The notes beneath the pieces are model-generated. The model was not told the origin of the DNA. It saw only the letters and a list, made by a program, of their open reading frames with translations, and ran no database searches. From NCBI RefSeq assembly GCF_900313065.1, contig NZ_OMPU01000015.1, positions 17,534-81,533 of the forward strand: a DNA stretch of 64,000 nt, in the 5' to 3' direction. A program made the position numbers and the translations under genes. This document shows, one piece after another, positions 9,130 through 17,875 of this stretch (positions are counted from its first letter, which is position 1; each line of letters starts with the position of its first letter). Source of the stretch: Kiloniella sp. EL199. Lineage in GTDB: Bacteria; Pseudomonadota; Alphaproteobacteria; Kiloniellales; Kiloniellaceae.

Positions 9130-9828
9130 CTATACAGCGATTGCTGCTGTTTCTGTTTTCTTGCGATACAATATAATATCATCAATGGATACCACAGGCA
9201 GGTCATGCTTTTGTCCGAATGCGATGATTTCGGGCAGACGGGCCATTGTACCATCCGGGTTTGTTACTTCACATAGAACGCCAGCAGGTTTCCATCCGGC
9301 CATAGCAGATAGATCACAGGTTGCTTCTGTGTGTCCCTGGCGGGTTAGAACGCCGCCAGCCATCGCCCGTAAAGGGAACACATGACCGGGACGAGCCAAA
9401 TCGTCAGGCTTACAGTCATCAGCAATTGCTGTCTTAACGGTTGTTACACGGTCTGCTGCGGAAACTCCGGTGGTGACACCAACCTTTGCTTCAATGGTAA
9501 CTGTAAAACCTGTTCCCATTGATGAGTTGTTGTCCTGCACCATTTGCGGCAAATCAAGACTGCGGAGTTTTTCATCCGTCATGCAAAGACAGACAATACC
9601 GCTGCATTCACGAATGAGCATTGCCATCTGTTCATTGGTGAGAGTCTCGGCTGCGAAAATAAGATCTCCTTCATTTTCTCGATCTTCGTCATCTACGACG
9701 AGGACACCTTTGCCAGCACGCATGGAGGAAAGAGCTTTTTCGACTCTTTCATATGGCGTACCAAACTGCGCCAGTAGAGACTGGTGCGTATTATTGTGAT
9801 CGTTTGCGATCTGATTCATGGTTGTCAC
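9130..9828 (-). CDS. ribB: 3,4-dihydroxy-2-butanone-4-phosphate synthase RibB
   Basis: RibB converts ribulose 5-phosphate to 3,4-dihydroxy-2-butanone 4-phosphate and formate, supplying the four-carbon unit of riboflavin. The 232-residue protein has the acidic catalytic loop [11 protein letters not shown] near residue 46, the [10 protein letters not shown] segment and [14 protein letters not shown] with the histidine that binds the second metal. It stops after the synthase domain, so it is the stand-alone form and not the RibBA fusion. AGGAGTGACAACC precedes the ATG. Expression is very likely controlled by the FMN riboswitch in its 465-bp leader. Confidence 0.95.
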   Translation of the reverse strand: MTTMNQIANDHNNTHQSLLAQFGTPYERVEKALSSMRAGKGVLVVDDEDRENEGDLIFAAETLTNEQMAMLIRECSGIVCLCMTDEKLRSLDLPQMVQDNNSSMGTGFTVTIEAKVGVTTGVSAADRVTTVKTAIADDCKPDDLARPGHVFPLRAMAGGVLTRQGHTEATCDLSAMAGWKPAGVLCEVTNPDGTMARLPEIIAFGQKHDLPVVSIDDIILYRKKTETAAIAV

Positions 9829-9917
9829 TCCTAATAAGCGGCGTAACCAGAATCAGGGCGTGTTCAGAAAGGGCGAATGATTATATCTACCAAAGACATA
9901 GCTCATCCGCACACGCA

Positions 9918-9947
9918 GAATAAACAGGTGTATTGCCATGTTTATTC
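9918..9947 (-). promoter_or_regulatory. 9-bp hairpin between the FMN aptamer and ribB
   Basis: GAATAAACA (9918-9926) pairs perfectly with TGTTTATTC (9939-9947) around a 12-base loop, directly downstream of the aptamer on the transcribed strand. It could be part of the expression platform. There is no T-run after it, so a translational or anti-anti-sequester role is more likely than termination (inference). Confidence 0.45.
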
Positions 9948-9952
9948 TTGCC

Positions 9953-10128
9953 TATCCTCTCCCATCCGGACTGTTACCGTCGGCTCTGGAGTTTCACCAG
10001 ATCTGCTGACCCCTTGATTTCTAAATTCCAAAGAAATTCAAAAAACAAGGGCGCTCGCGGGCTTCTTTTTTCTACATACTGTATCTAAAAGTTACCGCCG
10101 GTCGGGAATTTCACCCTGCCCTGAGAAC
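9953..10128 (-). promoter_or_regulatory. FMN riboswitch (RFN element) controlling ribB
   Basis: On the minus strand the conserved blocks of the RFN aptamer occur in order: CAGGGCAGGGTGAAATTCCC, GACCGGCGGTAA, AGCCCGCGAGC, GGGGTCAGCAGAT, GGTGAAACTCC, GCCGACGGTAACAGTCCGGATGG and GAGAGGA. Between the GCGAGC and GGGTCAG blocks there is an extra AT-rich hairpin of about 45 bases, in the variable arm. FMN binding would lower RibB synthesis. The exact outer ends are estimated from the conserved blocks. Confidence 0.95.
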
Positions 10129-10293
10129 AAGCGCCTAATTGCACATACTTAAAAGAAACTTCTTTCAAGTATGCTAACCCTAGACCAATATCTTTACGCT
10201 AGGCAAGTCGGAAACCGCCAATTTTGACAAAATATGCGACTTGTTTGAGAAACGTTCGACGTTCAGTGACGATAGTGCGATAAAGAGGAAATT

Positions 10294-10710
10294 ATGGATC
10301 TCAGATCTTTTAGACCGGAAGACAGGGCAGGGGTAATCTGTTTATGGGAGGAAGATGACCCTAACCCTGCGCCTTGGAACAAAGCGGCTGATATTCTGGA
10401 TAACAAGCAGAACTATCAACCGGGATTACTCTTTGTTGCTGAGGATTGCGGGGCTATCGTGGGAACGGTCATGGCGGGCTATGATGGTCGTCGTGGCTGG
10501 ATATATAGTGTGGTTGTTACGCCGACCCATCGGAGAAAAGGAATTGCGAGCAAATTGCTCGCTCTCGCGGAACAGGAACTCGTTTCTCTTGGCTGCACAA
10601 AGTTGAATCTTCAGGTTCGCGATGGCAATGAGGGGGCTGTTAAGCTTTATGAAAGTCTTGGCTACAATGTTGAAGCTCGTGTCAGTATGGGAAAGAGGTT
10701 AAGGAGTTAA
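10294..10710 (+). CDS. GNAT acetyltransferase, YpeA-like
   Basis: A 138-residue acetyltransferase. Motif A is RRKGIASKLLALAEQEL at about residues 88-104, after the strand WIYSVVVTP. The end, LNLQVRDGNEGAVKLYESLGYNVEARVSMGKRL, is nearly diagnostic of the YpeA group of GNAT proteins. The N-terminal WEEDDPNPAPWNKAADI region also fits that group. YpeA proteins lack an established substrate. The gene is divergent from the ribB riboswitch leader, and AGAGGAAATT precedes its ATG. Confidence 0.88.
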   Translation: MDLRSFRPEDRAGVICLWEEDDPNPAPWNKAADILDNKQNYQPGLLFVAEDCGAIVGTVMAGYDGRRGWIYSVVVTPTHRRKGIASKLLALAEQELVSLGCTKLNLQVRDGNEGAVKLYESLGYNVEARVSMGKRLRS

Positions 10711-10755
10711 AGGGGGATTTTATGGCGTTGCCAACATTTACTATGTCGCCACCAT

Positions 10756-11550
10756 TTATGACGTTGTTCTCGGGATATACTCTTTCTCTTCGGCGCGATA
10801 GGTCAATATTTCGTACCCTGTATCCGTAACCAGTATTGTGTGTTCACATTGGGCTGATAAGCGCCTGTCTTTTGTTGATACGGTCCAGCCGTCTGGATGT
10901 TGTCTTATGTCAGCTTTTCCCTGATTGATCATTGGTTCAATTGTAAAGGTCATACCTTCTTTGAGGACGAGGCCTTCATCAGGTTTTCCGTAATGTCTTA
11001 CCTCTGGTGGCTCATGCATCTTTGAGCCAATACCGTGACCACAAAATTCTCGAACAACGGAATAGCCGTTTTTTTCGGCGAGAGACTGAATGGTAAAACC
11101 AATGTCCCCAAGAGTATTTCCGGGTTTTACGACTTTTATGGCCTGATATAAGCATTCTTGCGTGATATCGGTTAGTTTTTGTGCGTGGGGCTGGATCTTG
11201 CCAATCGAAAACATCTTGCTGCTATCACCGTAATAACCATCTTTTAAAACGGTTAAATCGATGTTGACAATATCACCTTTTTTGAGCTTCGTAGATTTTG
11301 ATGGTACACCGTGGCATATAACATGATTAACGGAAGTATTGACCGCAAAGGGATAGTCGTATTGCCCCTTGCTGCCCGGTATGGCGTTTAATTGATGTTG
11401 GATGAAATGGTCGCAAAAATTATTGATCTCCATCGTGGAGATACCCGGCGCGATGATATATTTAACTTCTTCAAGCACTTTAGCCGTAAGTGCGCCAGCA
11501 ACACGCATCTTATCAATTGCTGTTGTCGTCTTGATAACTGGTTGTTGCAT
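10756..11550 (-). CDS. map: type I methionine aminopeptidase
   Basis: This enzyme removes the initiator methionine from nascent proteins. The five metal ligands of the pita-bread fold are all in place: aspartates in NIDLT and YGDSS, the histidine in CGHGIG, and glutamates in TIEPM and QCEHTIL; the substrate-binding histidine is in CHGVPS. At 264 residues it matches the E. coli Map length, without a zinc-finger extension. Its ATG shares a base with the stop codon of the upstream ParD-like gene (TGATG), so translation is probably coupled. I cannot tell whether this is the only map gene of the genome. Confidence 0.94.
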   Translation of the reverse strand: MQQPVIKTTTAIDKMRVAGALTAKVLEEVKYIIAPGISTMEINNFCDHFIQHQLNAIPGSKGQYDYPFAVNTSVNHVICHGVPSKSTKLKKGDIVNIDLTVLKDGYYGDSSKMFSIGKIQPHAQKLTDITQECLYQAIKVVKPGNTLGDIGFTIQSLAEKNGYSVVREFCGHGIGSKMHEPPEVRHYGKPDEGLVLKEGMTFTIEPMINQGKADIRQHPDGWTVSTKDRRLSAQCEHTILVTDTGYEILTYRAEEKEYIPRTTS

Positions 11551-11807
11551 CAGCTGACAGTACCTGTACTGGCTTGGCTTCTTCGGGCTTTAACTTCAGG
11601 CGCATTCTGATTTTCAGGTTGGTTGGATTGTTCTGCTTCTTTGAGAAGTAAAGAAAGGATTTCACCGTAATTAAATCCGGGATTTCTTTCTGCAAGCATG
11701 CCAACTTTCATCCAATGTTCTGCCTGAGCATTGATTGATCTGGTCATGGCTTTACTGGCGACACGAATGTTTTCGTGTATTTCGCTCGAGACCTTTACAA
11801 TTCCCAT
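11550..11807 (-). CDS. ParD-like antitoxin-family protein coupled to map
   Basis: An 85-residue protein resembling the ParD_like family (PF11903). The N-terminal part (GIVKVSSEIHENIRVASKAMTRS) reads like the strand-helix of a ribbon-helix-helix DNA-binding domain, and INAQAEHWMKVGMLAERNPGFNYGEI is the family signature. The last 20 residues are a charged, low-complexity tail. No ParE-type toxin is adjacent: the partner is map, whose start overlaps the stop by one base. The family name is by similarity only; a role in regulating the pair's own promoter is inference. Confidence 0.82.
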   Translation of the reverse strand: MGIVKVSSEIHENIRVASKAMTRSINAQAEHWMKVGMLAERNPGFNYGEILSLLLKEAEQSNQPENQNAPEVKARRSQASTGTVS

Positions 11808-11885
11808 TTAACGAATCCATATATGTTTTGTATATGAATTGTATGTATTTTGTGTGGTAAAATTTCAAGTTATTTTTAAATCGAA

Positions 11886-13118
11886 TTAAGGAGTTGGGTT
11901 TCTTATAGTTAACTTGTCCTGTACAACAATCTTGTTCTCCAGTGTTTTATGAACAGGGCATTTCCCGGCAATTTGCAACAAGCGCTGACGCTGGTCGTCT
12001 GTAAGCTTTTCCCCTACGAGGGTGATGTTACGGGAAATGACGTCGATTTGCTGTCCTGATTGTTCGCAATCCGCGCTATCCTGACAATGTTCCCTTGTGT
12101 GAGATAGTTCAACATCCAGATCTTCAAGCGGCCATTGTTTGTGATTGGCGTACATACGGATTGTCATGGATGTGCAGGCACCAAGTGCAGCTAATAACAT
12201 TTCGTACGGGTCTGGTCCTTGATTACCACCGCCCATCGTCAAGGGTTCATCCGCAAGCCAATCGTGATGATCTGTTTTTATATGCCTCAAAAAAGCTTTG
12301 TTTTCTTCTTTGACGATCACATGTCCTTTTTCTGGTGTCGGTAAATTTTTCTGGGGGGAGGAGGATACATAGCGATCTACCCAGGCGGCAATTGTGTGGC
12401 CAACATAGGTGGCATCGGCAGCATCGGTTAATAGGTGGTCGGCTTGATCTAGAGAGATAAAACTTCTGGGGTGTTTGGCAGCTGTAAAAATCTTGCTGGC
12501 TTCATCAATGCTTACTGTTGTGTCCCGTGGTGAATGGAAAACCAGTAATGCTTTTCCCAGATTACCGATGTGTTCTTTCATGTTGTGGTTTGATATGTCG
12601 GTCAGGAACTGCTTGGTTATGTTAAAAGTTCTAGTCCCCAGTTGGACAGGGGCGATCCCTTCTTTCTCAATTTTTTCGACCTGATCAGAAAAAAGGTGGC
12701 TTACATGTTCCGGATCACTTGGTGCGCCGATAGTGATTACGGCTTCGGCTTCGGGAATATCTCTTGCCGCGGCGAGAACTGCGGCACCGCCAAGGCTATG
12801 GCCAATCAACAGGCTGGGTGCTTGATACTGCTCTTTCAGTAATTTGGATGCAGCGATTAAATCGGTAACATTGGATGAGAAGTTTGTGTTGCCAAAATCG
12901 CCGTTGCTTCCACCAAGTCCTGTAAAGTCAAAGCGTAATACAGCAAATCCCTTTTCTACCAGACTGCGGCTGATCCGTGTTGCTGCAGGGATGTCTTTTC
13001 CGCAGGAAAAACAGTGTGCAAAGAGAGCATATCCTAACGGTTTTTGATTGGGTAACTCCAAGGCACCTGATAATTCGCTTCCTTGAGGATTTTCAAATGT
13101 AAGCTTGATGCGCTGCAT
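11886..13118 (-). CDS. bifunctional alpha/beta-hydrolase and OsmC-family protein
   Basis: A 410-residue natural fusion. Residues 1-255 form an alpha/beta-hydrolase with the nucleophile elbow GHSLGG (Ser108), the acid in HSPRDTTVS and the base histidine in DQADHLLT. Residues about 275-405 form an OsmC domain with its two redox cysteines in ALGACTSMT and GKCPVHKTL. OsmC proteins reduce organic hydroperoxides with a thiol pair, and the hydrolase may release or process esterified substrates; the fusion itself is widespread in proteobacteria and often annotated exactly this way. It has no operon partner. Confidence 0.92.
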   Translation of the reverse strand: MQRIKLTFENPQGSELSGALELPNQKPLGYALFAHCFSCGKDIPAATRISRSLVEKGFAVLRFDFTGLGGSNGDFGNTNFSSNVTDLIAASKLLKEQYQAPSLLIGHSLGGAAVLAAARDIPEAEAVITIGAPSDPEHVSHLFSDQVEKIEKEGIAPVQLGTRTFNITKQFLTDISNHNMKEHIGNLGKALLVFHSPRDTTVSIDEASKIFTAAKHPRSFISLDQADHLLTDAADATYVGHTIAAWVDRYVSSSPQKNLPTPEKGHVIVKEENKAFLRHIKTDHHDWLADEPLTMGGGNQGPDPYEMLLAALGACTSMTIRMYANHKQWPLEDLDVELSHTREHCQDSADCEQSGQQIDVISRNITLVGEKLTDDQRQRLLQIAGKCPVHKTLENKIVVQDKLTIRNPTP

Positions 13119-13338
13119 AAATTTATCCGCTGGGTTGTTGGGGGCTGGAATGCAATACTAACACGCCTATAGAAAATTAAGGTGTAAGGTTTTAGTGGAC
13201 AGCTGTGATGAATGATGTGATCGATATCTTGATTGAAAAAAATAATCGGAAAGCGATTATGGTTCTTGTTTGACGGGGCTTTAGTTCTTACCTTAGGGAA
13301 GAAATCTGAATTCTTTAAATGTAAATGCTGAGGTCCTT

Positions 13339-14118
13339 ATGTTAGCTGTCGTTTCTCCTGCAAAAAAATTAGATGAGAGTGCTGCTAAAATTGATTTTCT
13401 GACATCTCAGCCTGTATTCGAAAACCAAATCAAAGATCTCCTTTCGGTGACGAAAGACTTAACCCGTGCAGATCTTAGAAACCTGATGGGTATAAGTGAA
13501 AATCTGGCAGATCTAAATTATCAACGTTATCGGAGTTTTTCTTTTCCCTTTACCCGGGATAACGCCAAAGTTGCTGTTGATACCTTTAAGGGGGATACTT
13601 ATGTCGGTCTTGATGCCGAAACTCTGAACGAAGATGAATTAAGGTATGCCCAAGATCATCTTCGTATTCTTTCTGGTCTTTATGGATTGCTACGTCCGCT
13701 TGATTTAATGCAGCCGTACCGTTTGGAGATGGGCACAAAGCTGGGTAATCCTCATGGTGAAGATCTCTATGACTTCTGGGGAGATCAAATCAGCAAAGAA
13801 TTGAATACTCAGCTTGCCGAACACAGCGATAGAATATTGGTAAATGTTGCCTCTAATGAATATTTCAGAGCTGTTCAGACAGATAAATTGGAAGGTACGG
13901 TGATTACCCCTGTCTTTAAAGAAATTAAGGATGGTGTTACAAAGATCATCAGTTTTTCAGCAAAGCGTGCTCGAGGCATGATGGCACGATTTATTATGCA
14001 AGAACGGATTGATAAAGCTGAGGGGTTAAAAGATTTTACTGCAGGAGGGTATTCTTACCGATCTGATCTTTCGGTTGAGTCAGAGTTTGTGTTTACCCGT
14101 GAGCATGGCAAAGCCTAG
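13339..14118 (+). CDS. yaaA: peroxide stress protein YaaA (DUF328)
   Basis: A 259-residue YaaA protein. In E. coli YaaA is part of the OxyR regulon and limits free intracellular iron during hydrogen peroxide stress; it also binds DNA. The family pattern is intact from MLAVVSPAKKLDE through LYGLLRPLDLMQPYRLEMGT, LVNVASNEYF and the end FSAKRARGMMARF. Length is as usual. It is divergent from the hydrolase-OsmC gene, which also bears on peroxide defence, with about 220 bp between them where a shared regulator could act (inference). Confidence 0.94.
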   Translation: MLAVVSPAKKLDESAAKIDFLTSQPVFENQIKDLLSVTKDLTRADLRNLMGISENLADLNYQRYRSFSFPFTRDNAKVAVDTFKGDTYVGLDAETLNEDELRYAQDHLRILSGLYGLLRPLDLMQPYRLEMGTKLGNPHGEDLYDFWGDQISKELNTQLAEHSDRILVNVASNEYFRAVQTDKLEGTVITPVFKEIKDGVTKIISFSAKRARGMMARFIMQERIDKAEGLKDFTAGGYSYRSDLSVESEFVFTREHGKA

Positions 14119-14126
14119 AGGGCGTA

Positions 14127-14306
14127 TTAGTGCGCCGTGTGTAGTGCTTCAACTTGCTGTTTAATTACCTTCAAAGCACCATTAAAACCGTGTTTTTCAA
14201 GCTGGTAGGCAATAACACCACCATAGGCTCTTTTGCTTATACCAAAAGTTTGATGGGTGATATTATCCTCAGCAAGACGGGTTTCCAGTTGTTCAGTTGT
14301 AGGCAT
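14127..14306 (-). CDS. small conserved-looking protein of unknown function
   Basis: A 59-codon gene. It starts at ATG 14306 behind a strong purine-rich site (GAGGAGGCAAAAGGAA) and stops at 14127, nine bases from the converging yaaA stop. The product begins MPTTEQLETRLAED, contains AYGGVIAYQLEKHGFNGAL and ends VEALHTAH; it looks helical, soluble and mildly charged. I cannot assign a family. The ribosome site and tight packing against yaaA are the evidence that it is real. Confidence 0.6.
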   Translation of the reverse strand: MPTTEQLETRLAEDNITHQTFGISKRAYGGVIAYQLEKHGFNGALKVIKQQVEALHTAH

Positions 14307-14595
14307 TTCCTTTTGCCTCCTCTATCTCGTCTCGAACAATGATAGTTCGAAGCGAAAATATTGATGTCTTGCCTGTGACATTTTTCTGTTCATACGTGGA
14401 TTATACAGTACTAAATAGTTAATGAAAAGTTAATTTCTTAACTTTTGTTAATGTTTATGTTTGAAATGTGTCTGAAAAATCAACCTGAAGGAACAATTTT
14501 AAGGTTAAATTGATTTTTGGTTATGATTTTTTGAAACATGATGAGGTGAACGGGCGAATGAAATTCGCTCCTTGGTCTATTTATATATTAGAAGG

Positions 14596-16611
14596 TTATC
14601 GCCTTCGCCTTCTTCTACGTCCACCTTCGGCAGAACCTTCTGCGGCAAGGGCCCCGACTTTGCGCTCAGGAAGGTTGACGACTTTTGCTAGGTTAACAAA
14701 TTCGTCAATGGTATTGGGTATCCCCATGGCATTGACAAAGTGTTCCTGGAATTTTGGTTCGACTGCCGTTTCAATTTTTTCAACGCGACCAACTACATCT
14801 TCAATCTCTTTGCGGGCAGCCTTGTTGAGCAGGGCGATACGCGCCCCTGTTCCAGCAGCATTCCCGGCTGACTTTACACGCTCTAAATCACAGTCAGGTA
14901 TCAAGCCAATTACCATGGCGTACTTAACATCAATATGGCTGCCAAAAGCACCGGCAAGCTGAATGCGGTCGATGGTTTTCACACCCAGTTTCTCCATGAG
15001 CAATTTGACCCCGGCATAGAGGGCAGCCTTAGCTAATTGAATTGCCCTGACATCTGTCTGGGTGACAGTAATCAGTGGTTCGTTCTCACTGACTACATAG
15101 TCGTAAGTCTTGCCATTAAACTTTACGCGGGGAGACTTTTCGGACAGTGATCCATCAATAATACCATCTGTTTGAATAATACCCGCCAGAAACATCTCGC
15201 CAATAGCTTCGATAATGCCAGAGCCACAGATGCCTGTCACACCGGTTGATTTAGTTTGTTCGGCAAAACCTTCTGCATCAGACCAGAGATCACAGCCTAT
15301 CACTCTATACCTTGGCTCTAGCGTTTCCGGATCAATCCGAATACGTTCGATGGCACCCGGTGCAGCCCTTTGTCCACTTGTAATTTGTGCTCCTTCAAAA
15401 GCCGGTCCCGTCGGAGAGGAACAGGCAAGCAACCTGTCCTCATTGCCAAGAACAATCTCGGCATTGGTACCAACATCACAGATCAGCGTCACTTCGTCCT
15501 GAAGATGAGGGCCTTCGGAGAGAATAACACCGGCTGTATCTGCACCGACATGGCCTGCAATACAGGGAAGAACATAAACACGACCATCCGGGCTTATGTT
15601 AAGTCCAAGTTCGCTGGCATAGAGATCAATGGATGAATTCAATGTAAGGGCAAAAGGTGCCCCGCCTAGTTCTGTTGGATCGATGCCGAGCAAGAGGTGA
15701 TGCATCACTGGGTTGCCCACAAAAGTCATGCTGAGAATATCTGAACGCTCAATTTTACCTTCGTCTGCGACAACGCCTATAATAGTGTCCAGAGCTTCAC
15801 GAACTGCAACTGTCATTTCTTTGTCGCCACCGGGGTTCATCATAACGTAGGAAACACGGCTCATAAGGTCTTCCCCGAAACGAATTTGAGGGTTCATAAT
15901 ACCGGATGAGGCTGTTACTTCACCTGTTTGGAGGTCACACAAGTGTGCAGCAACTGTAGTGGATCCCAAATCTACGGCAATGCCAAAAGCATTTTCCTTA
16001 TAACCGGACCAAACCGCGATAATGGTTTTCTTGTTTTCAACCGCAACCGTTACCTGCCACTTTCCTTTTCTTAAAATAGGCTGCAACGTCTGTAGGGTTC
16101 GTAAGTCACAGTGCAACCCCTTGAGACCCCATTGTGCTTCAAGCGCATCTTGCAAGCGTTCCAGGTCACCAGATGGATGATGCATGTCTGGCTCTGCAAC
16201 TTCGATATAATGCAGACGAATAGGCGGATCTATTTCGATTTCACGAACATCAGCACGCTTGCGTACGACCTGTTTATGGACTTGGCTTTCAGCAGGAACA
16301 TCAATCAGAAGATCGCCTTCGATCATGGCCTGACAAGATAAACGACGTCCTTCTTTCATGCCTTTTTTACTGGCATATCGCTCTTCAACGCTGGAAAAGC
16401 CTGTCATGTTGGAGCAGGAGCTGACGATTTTGTGTTTCGCGAATTCACCTTCTCCGGCTTCGACTTGACAGCGTCCGCAGATACCTCGACCGCCACAAAC
16501 TGAATCAATATCTACACCAAGGCTCCGTGCAGCTGTCAAAACAGGTGTCCCGATCGGAAAATCCCCGCGCCGACCAGAAGGGGTAAATACGATATGTGCA
16601 TTCTTAGCCAC
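14596..16611 (-). CDS. ASKHA-domain reductive activator of corrinoid protein (RamA/RACE-like) with 2Fe-2S domain
   Basis: Proteins of this type use ATP and a ferredoxin-like domain to re-reduce cobalamin that has slipped to inactive Co(II). The start GTG 16611 follows AGGAGAGATCC; it gives 671 residues. An N-terminal 2Fe-2S domain has Cys39, Cys45, Cys48 and Cys66 in CGGRGICGRC and SSCSN. The rest is the DUF4445/ASKHA ATPase, with GIAVDLGSTTVAAHL, SMTFVGNPVMHHLLLGIDP and CDVGTNAEIVLG motifs and GICGSGIIEAI. The protein ends in a run of seven arginines. It is the last gene of the corrinoid cluster and lies beyond a terminator-like hairpin, so it may be made at a lower level. Confidence 0.9.
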   Translation of the reverse strand: MAKNAHIVFTPSGRRGDFPIGTPVLTAARSLGVDIDSVCGGRGICGRCQVEAGEGEFAKHKIVSSCSNMTGFSSVEERYASKKGMKEGRRLSCQAMIEGDLLIDVPAESQVHKQVVRKRADVREIEIDPPIRLHYIEVAEPDMHHPSGDLERLQDALEAQWGLKGLHCDLRTLQTLQPILRKGKWQVTVAVENKKTIIAVWSGYKENAFGIAVDLGSTTVAAHLCDLQTGEVTASSGIMNPQIRFGEDLMSRVSYVMMNPGGDKEMTVAVREALDTIIGVVADEGKIERSDILSMTFVGNPVMHHLLLGIDPTELGGAPFALTLNSSIDLYASELGLNISPDGRVYVLPCIAGHVGADTAGVILSEGPHLQDEVTLICDVGTNAEIVLGNEDRLLACSSPTGPAFEGAQITSGQRAAPGAIERIRIDPETLEPRYRVIGCDLWSDAEGFAEQTKSTGVTGICGSGIIEAIGEMFLAGIIQTDGIIDGSLSEKSPRVKFNGKTYDYVVSENEPLITVTQTDVRAIQLAKAALYAGVKLLMEKLGVKTIDRIQLAGAFGSHIDVKYAMVIGLIPDCDLERVKSAGNAAGTGARIALLNKAARKEIEDVVGRVEKIETAVEPKFQEHFVNAMGIPNTIDEFVNLAKVVNLPERKVGALAAEGSAEGGRRRRRRR

Positions 16612-16756
16612 GGATCTCTCCTCGTACCTTTGCCCCTTGTTAGTATTATTGTACGTGTTGGCATATGACACGTGGGGCTATACTTCTACTGTAGTGTTTT
16701 TGTTGGAAATCGGGAAAATTATATCCGATACCAAAGAAAATTGTCTTATTAAGATA

Positions 16757-16795
16757 AAAAGGCCCTCTTCGAAAATGGCATGAAGAGAGCCTTTT
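16757..16795 (-). terminator. terminator or attenuator after the methyltransferase gene
   Basis: AAAAGGC plus CTCTTC pairs with GAAGAG plus GCCTTTT with a single mismatch around an 11-base loop; on the minus strand it is followed by TTTTATCTTAAT. It lies between the methyltransferase stop and the ASKHA gene, so it could uncouple the amounts of the two proteins. Confidence 0.7.
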
Positions 16796-16822
16796 ATAAC
16801 TACCAATTTTTGTATGGAGTTA

Positions 16823-17725
16823 TCAGGCCCGTCTGCGTCTGCTACGACGTTCGCCACGTGCGCCGGCCTGACCTTCCGGGGCTGGCTCACGGTACTTGCC
16901 GATCCACTTCAGGCAGTCCTGATCTTTTGCAAGCAAAACGTCAGAAGCACGGATCCCGGCCAGCTCTTCTTCGTGCAGCGGGTTCATGATCGCAGATGTC
17001 ATACCTGCGGCGGCTGCCATAGCAAGGAAGTGTGCGTTCATGGCATGACGGTTTGGCAAGCCGAAAGAAATGTTGGATGCGCCACAGGTTGTGTTAACAC
17101 CAAGTTCTGTTTTCAGACGGTGAAGCAGGGCAAAGACCTGTTTTCCGGCTGTACCCATGGCACCAATGGGCATAACCAGTGGATCAACGACAACACGGTC
17201 ACGGGAAATGCCGTGATCAGCAGCACGCTCAACAATCTTCTTGGCAACTTCGTAACGAACGTTCGGATCTTCAGAGATACCGGTTTCATCGTTCGAAATA
17301 GCAACAACAGCCGCGTCATACTGCTTTACCAGTGGAAGAACACGCTCAAGAGATTCATCTTCACCGGTCACAGAGTTAACAAGTGCACGACCTTTATAAA
17401 CCTTCAGACCTGCTTCCAGTGCATCGATAATAGAAGAGTCAATGCACAGGGGAAGATCTGTCAGGCCTTGAACCAGCTGAATGGTTTCTGCAAGGATCTT
17501 CGGCTCATCCGCCAGAGGAATACCTGCGTTGACGTCGAGCATGTGTGCGCCAGCGGCAACCTGTGCCAGACAGTCGGATTCCACACGGCAGTAATCACCA
17601 TTGGCCATTTCTTCCGCAAGTTTTTTACGGCCTGTCGGGTTGATCCGCTCACCAATAATACAGAAAGGATCATCAAAACCAATCGCGATCTCTTTGGTCG
17701 CGGAACTAACGATCGTACGGGTCAT
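16823..17725 (-). CDS. methyltetrahydrofolate:corrinoid methyltransferase (MtgA/AcsE-like)
   Basis: A 300-residue pterin-binding (dihydropteroate-synthase-like) TIM-barrel enzyme that moves a methyl group between a corrinoid protein and tetrahydrofolate. The family signature GERINPTGRKKLAEEM is near residue 27, followed by LDVNAGIPLADEP, CIDSSIIDALEAGLK and VVDPLVMPIGAMG. The final strand CGASNISFGLPNR is the substrate-side motif. The C-terminus is an arginine-rich tail (ERRSRRRRA), matched by the tail of the ASKHA protein. The gene sits between the MetF-like gene and the ASKHA gene, as expected for a pathway oxidising methyl groups after demethylation of an unknown substrate. Confidence 0.93.
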   Translation of the reverse strand: MTRTIVSSATKEIAIGFDDPFCIIGERINPTGRKKLAEEMANGDYCRVESDCLAQVAAGAHMLDVNAGIPLADEPKILAETIQLVQGLTDLPLCIDSSIIDALEAGLKVYKGRALVNSVTGEDESLERVLPLVKQYDAAVVAISNDETGISEDPNVRYEVAKKIVERAADHGISRDRVVVDPLVMPIGAMGTAGKQVFALLHRLKTELGVNTTCGASNISFGLPNRHAMNAHFLAMAAAAGMTSAIMNPLHEEELAGIRASDVLLAKDQDCLKWIGKYREPAPEGQAGARGERRSRRRRA

Positions 17726-17811
17726 ATCGGTGTGTCTCCGGTAATGTAGCGTTTTATAGACTGGGCCATATGTTCTAAATTTGTATAGGACTTATATCAG
17801 AATTGCTTCTG

Positions 17812-17872
17812 CCGAATAGTCCTTTCAGGTAGCTATTCGGCTATAGAAGCGACAAAATTGCGAATTTTGTCG
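17812..17872. repeat. two perfect inverted repeats in the metF-methyltransferase gap
   Basis: CCGAATAG (17812-17819) pairs with CTATTCGG (17833-17840), and CGACAAAATT (17850-17859) pairs with AATTTTGTCG (17863-17872) around GCG. They fill part of the 150-bp gap between two genes of the corrinoid operon, starting three bases after the metF-like stop. They lack T-runs, so they may stabilise or process the mRNA rather than end it. Confidence 0.6.
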
Positions 17873-17875
17873 ATA

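Noticed and set aside
11513..11704. A 63-codon minus-strand frame overlapping the ParD-like gene and map
   Set aside because: It is out of frame with both real genes and has no ribosome site; TGATG coupling explains the junction.
16814..17749. A 311-codon plus-strand frame
   Set aside because: It is antisense to the methyltetrahydrofolate:corrinoid methyltransferase, whose motifs are unmistakable; the plus-strand product has no family pattern.
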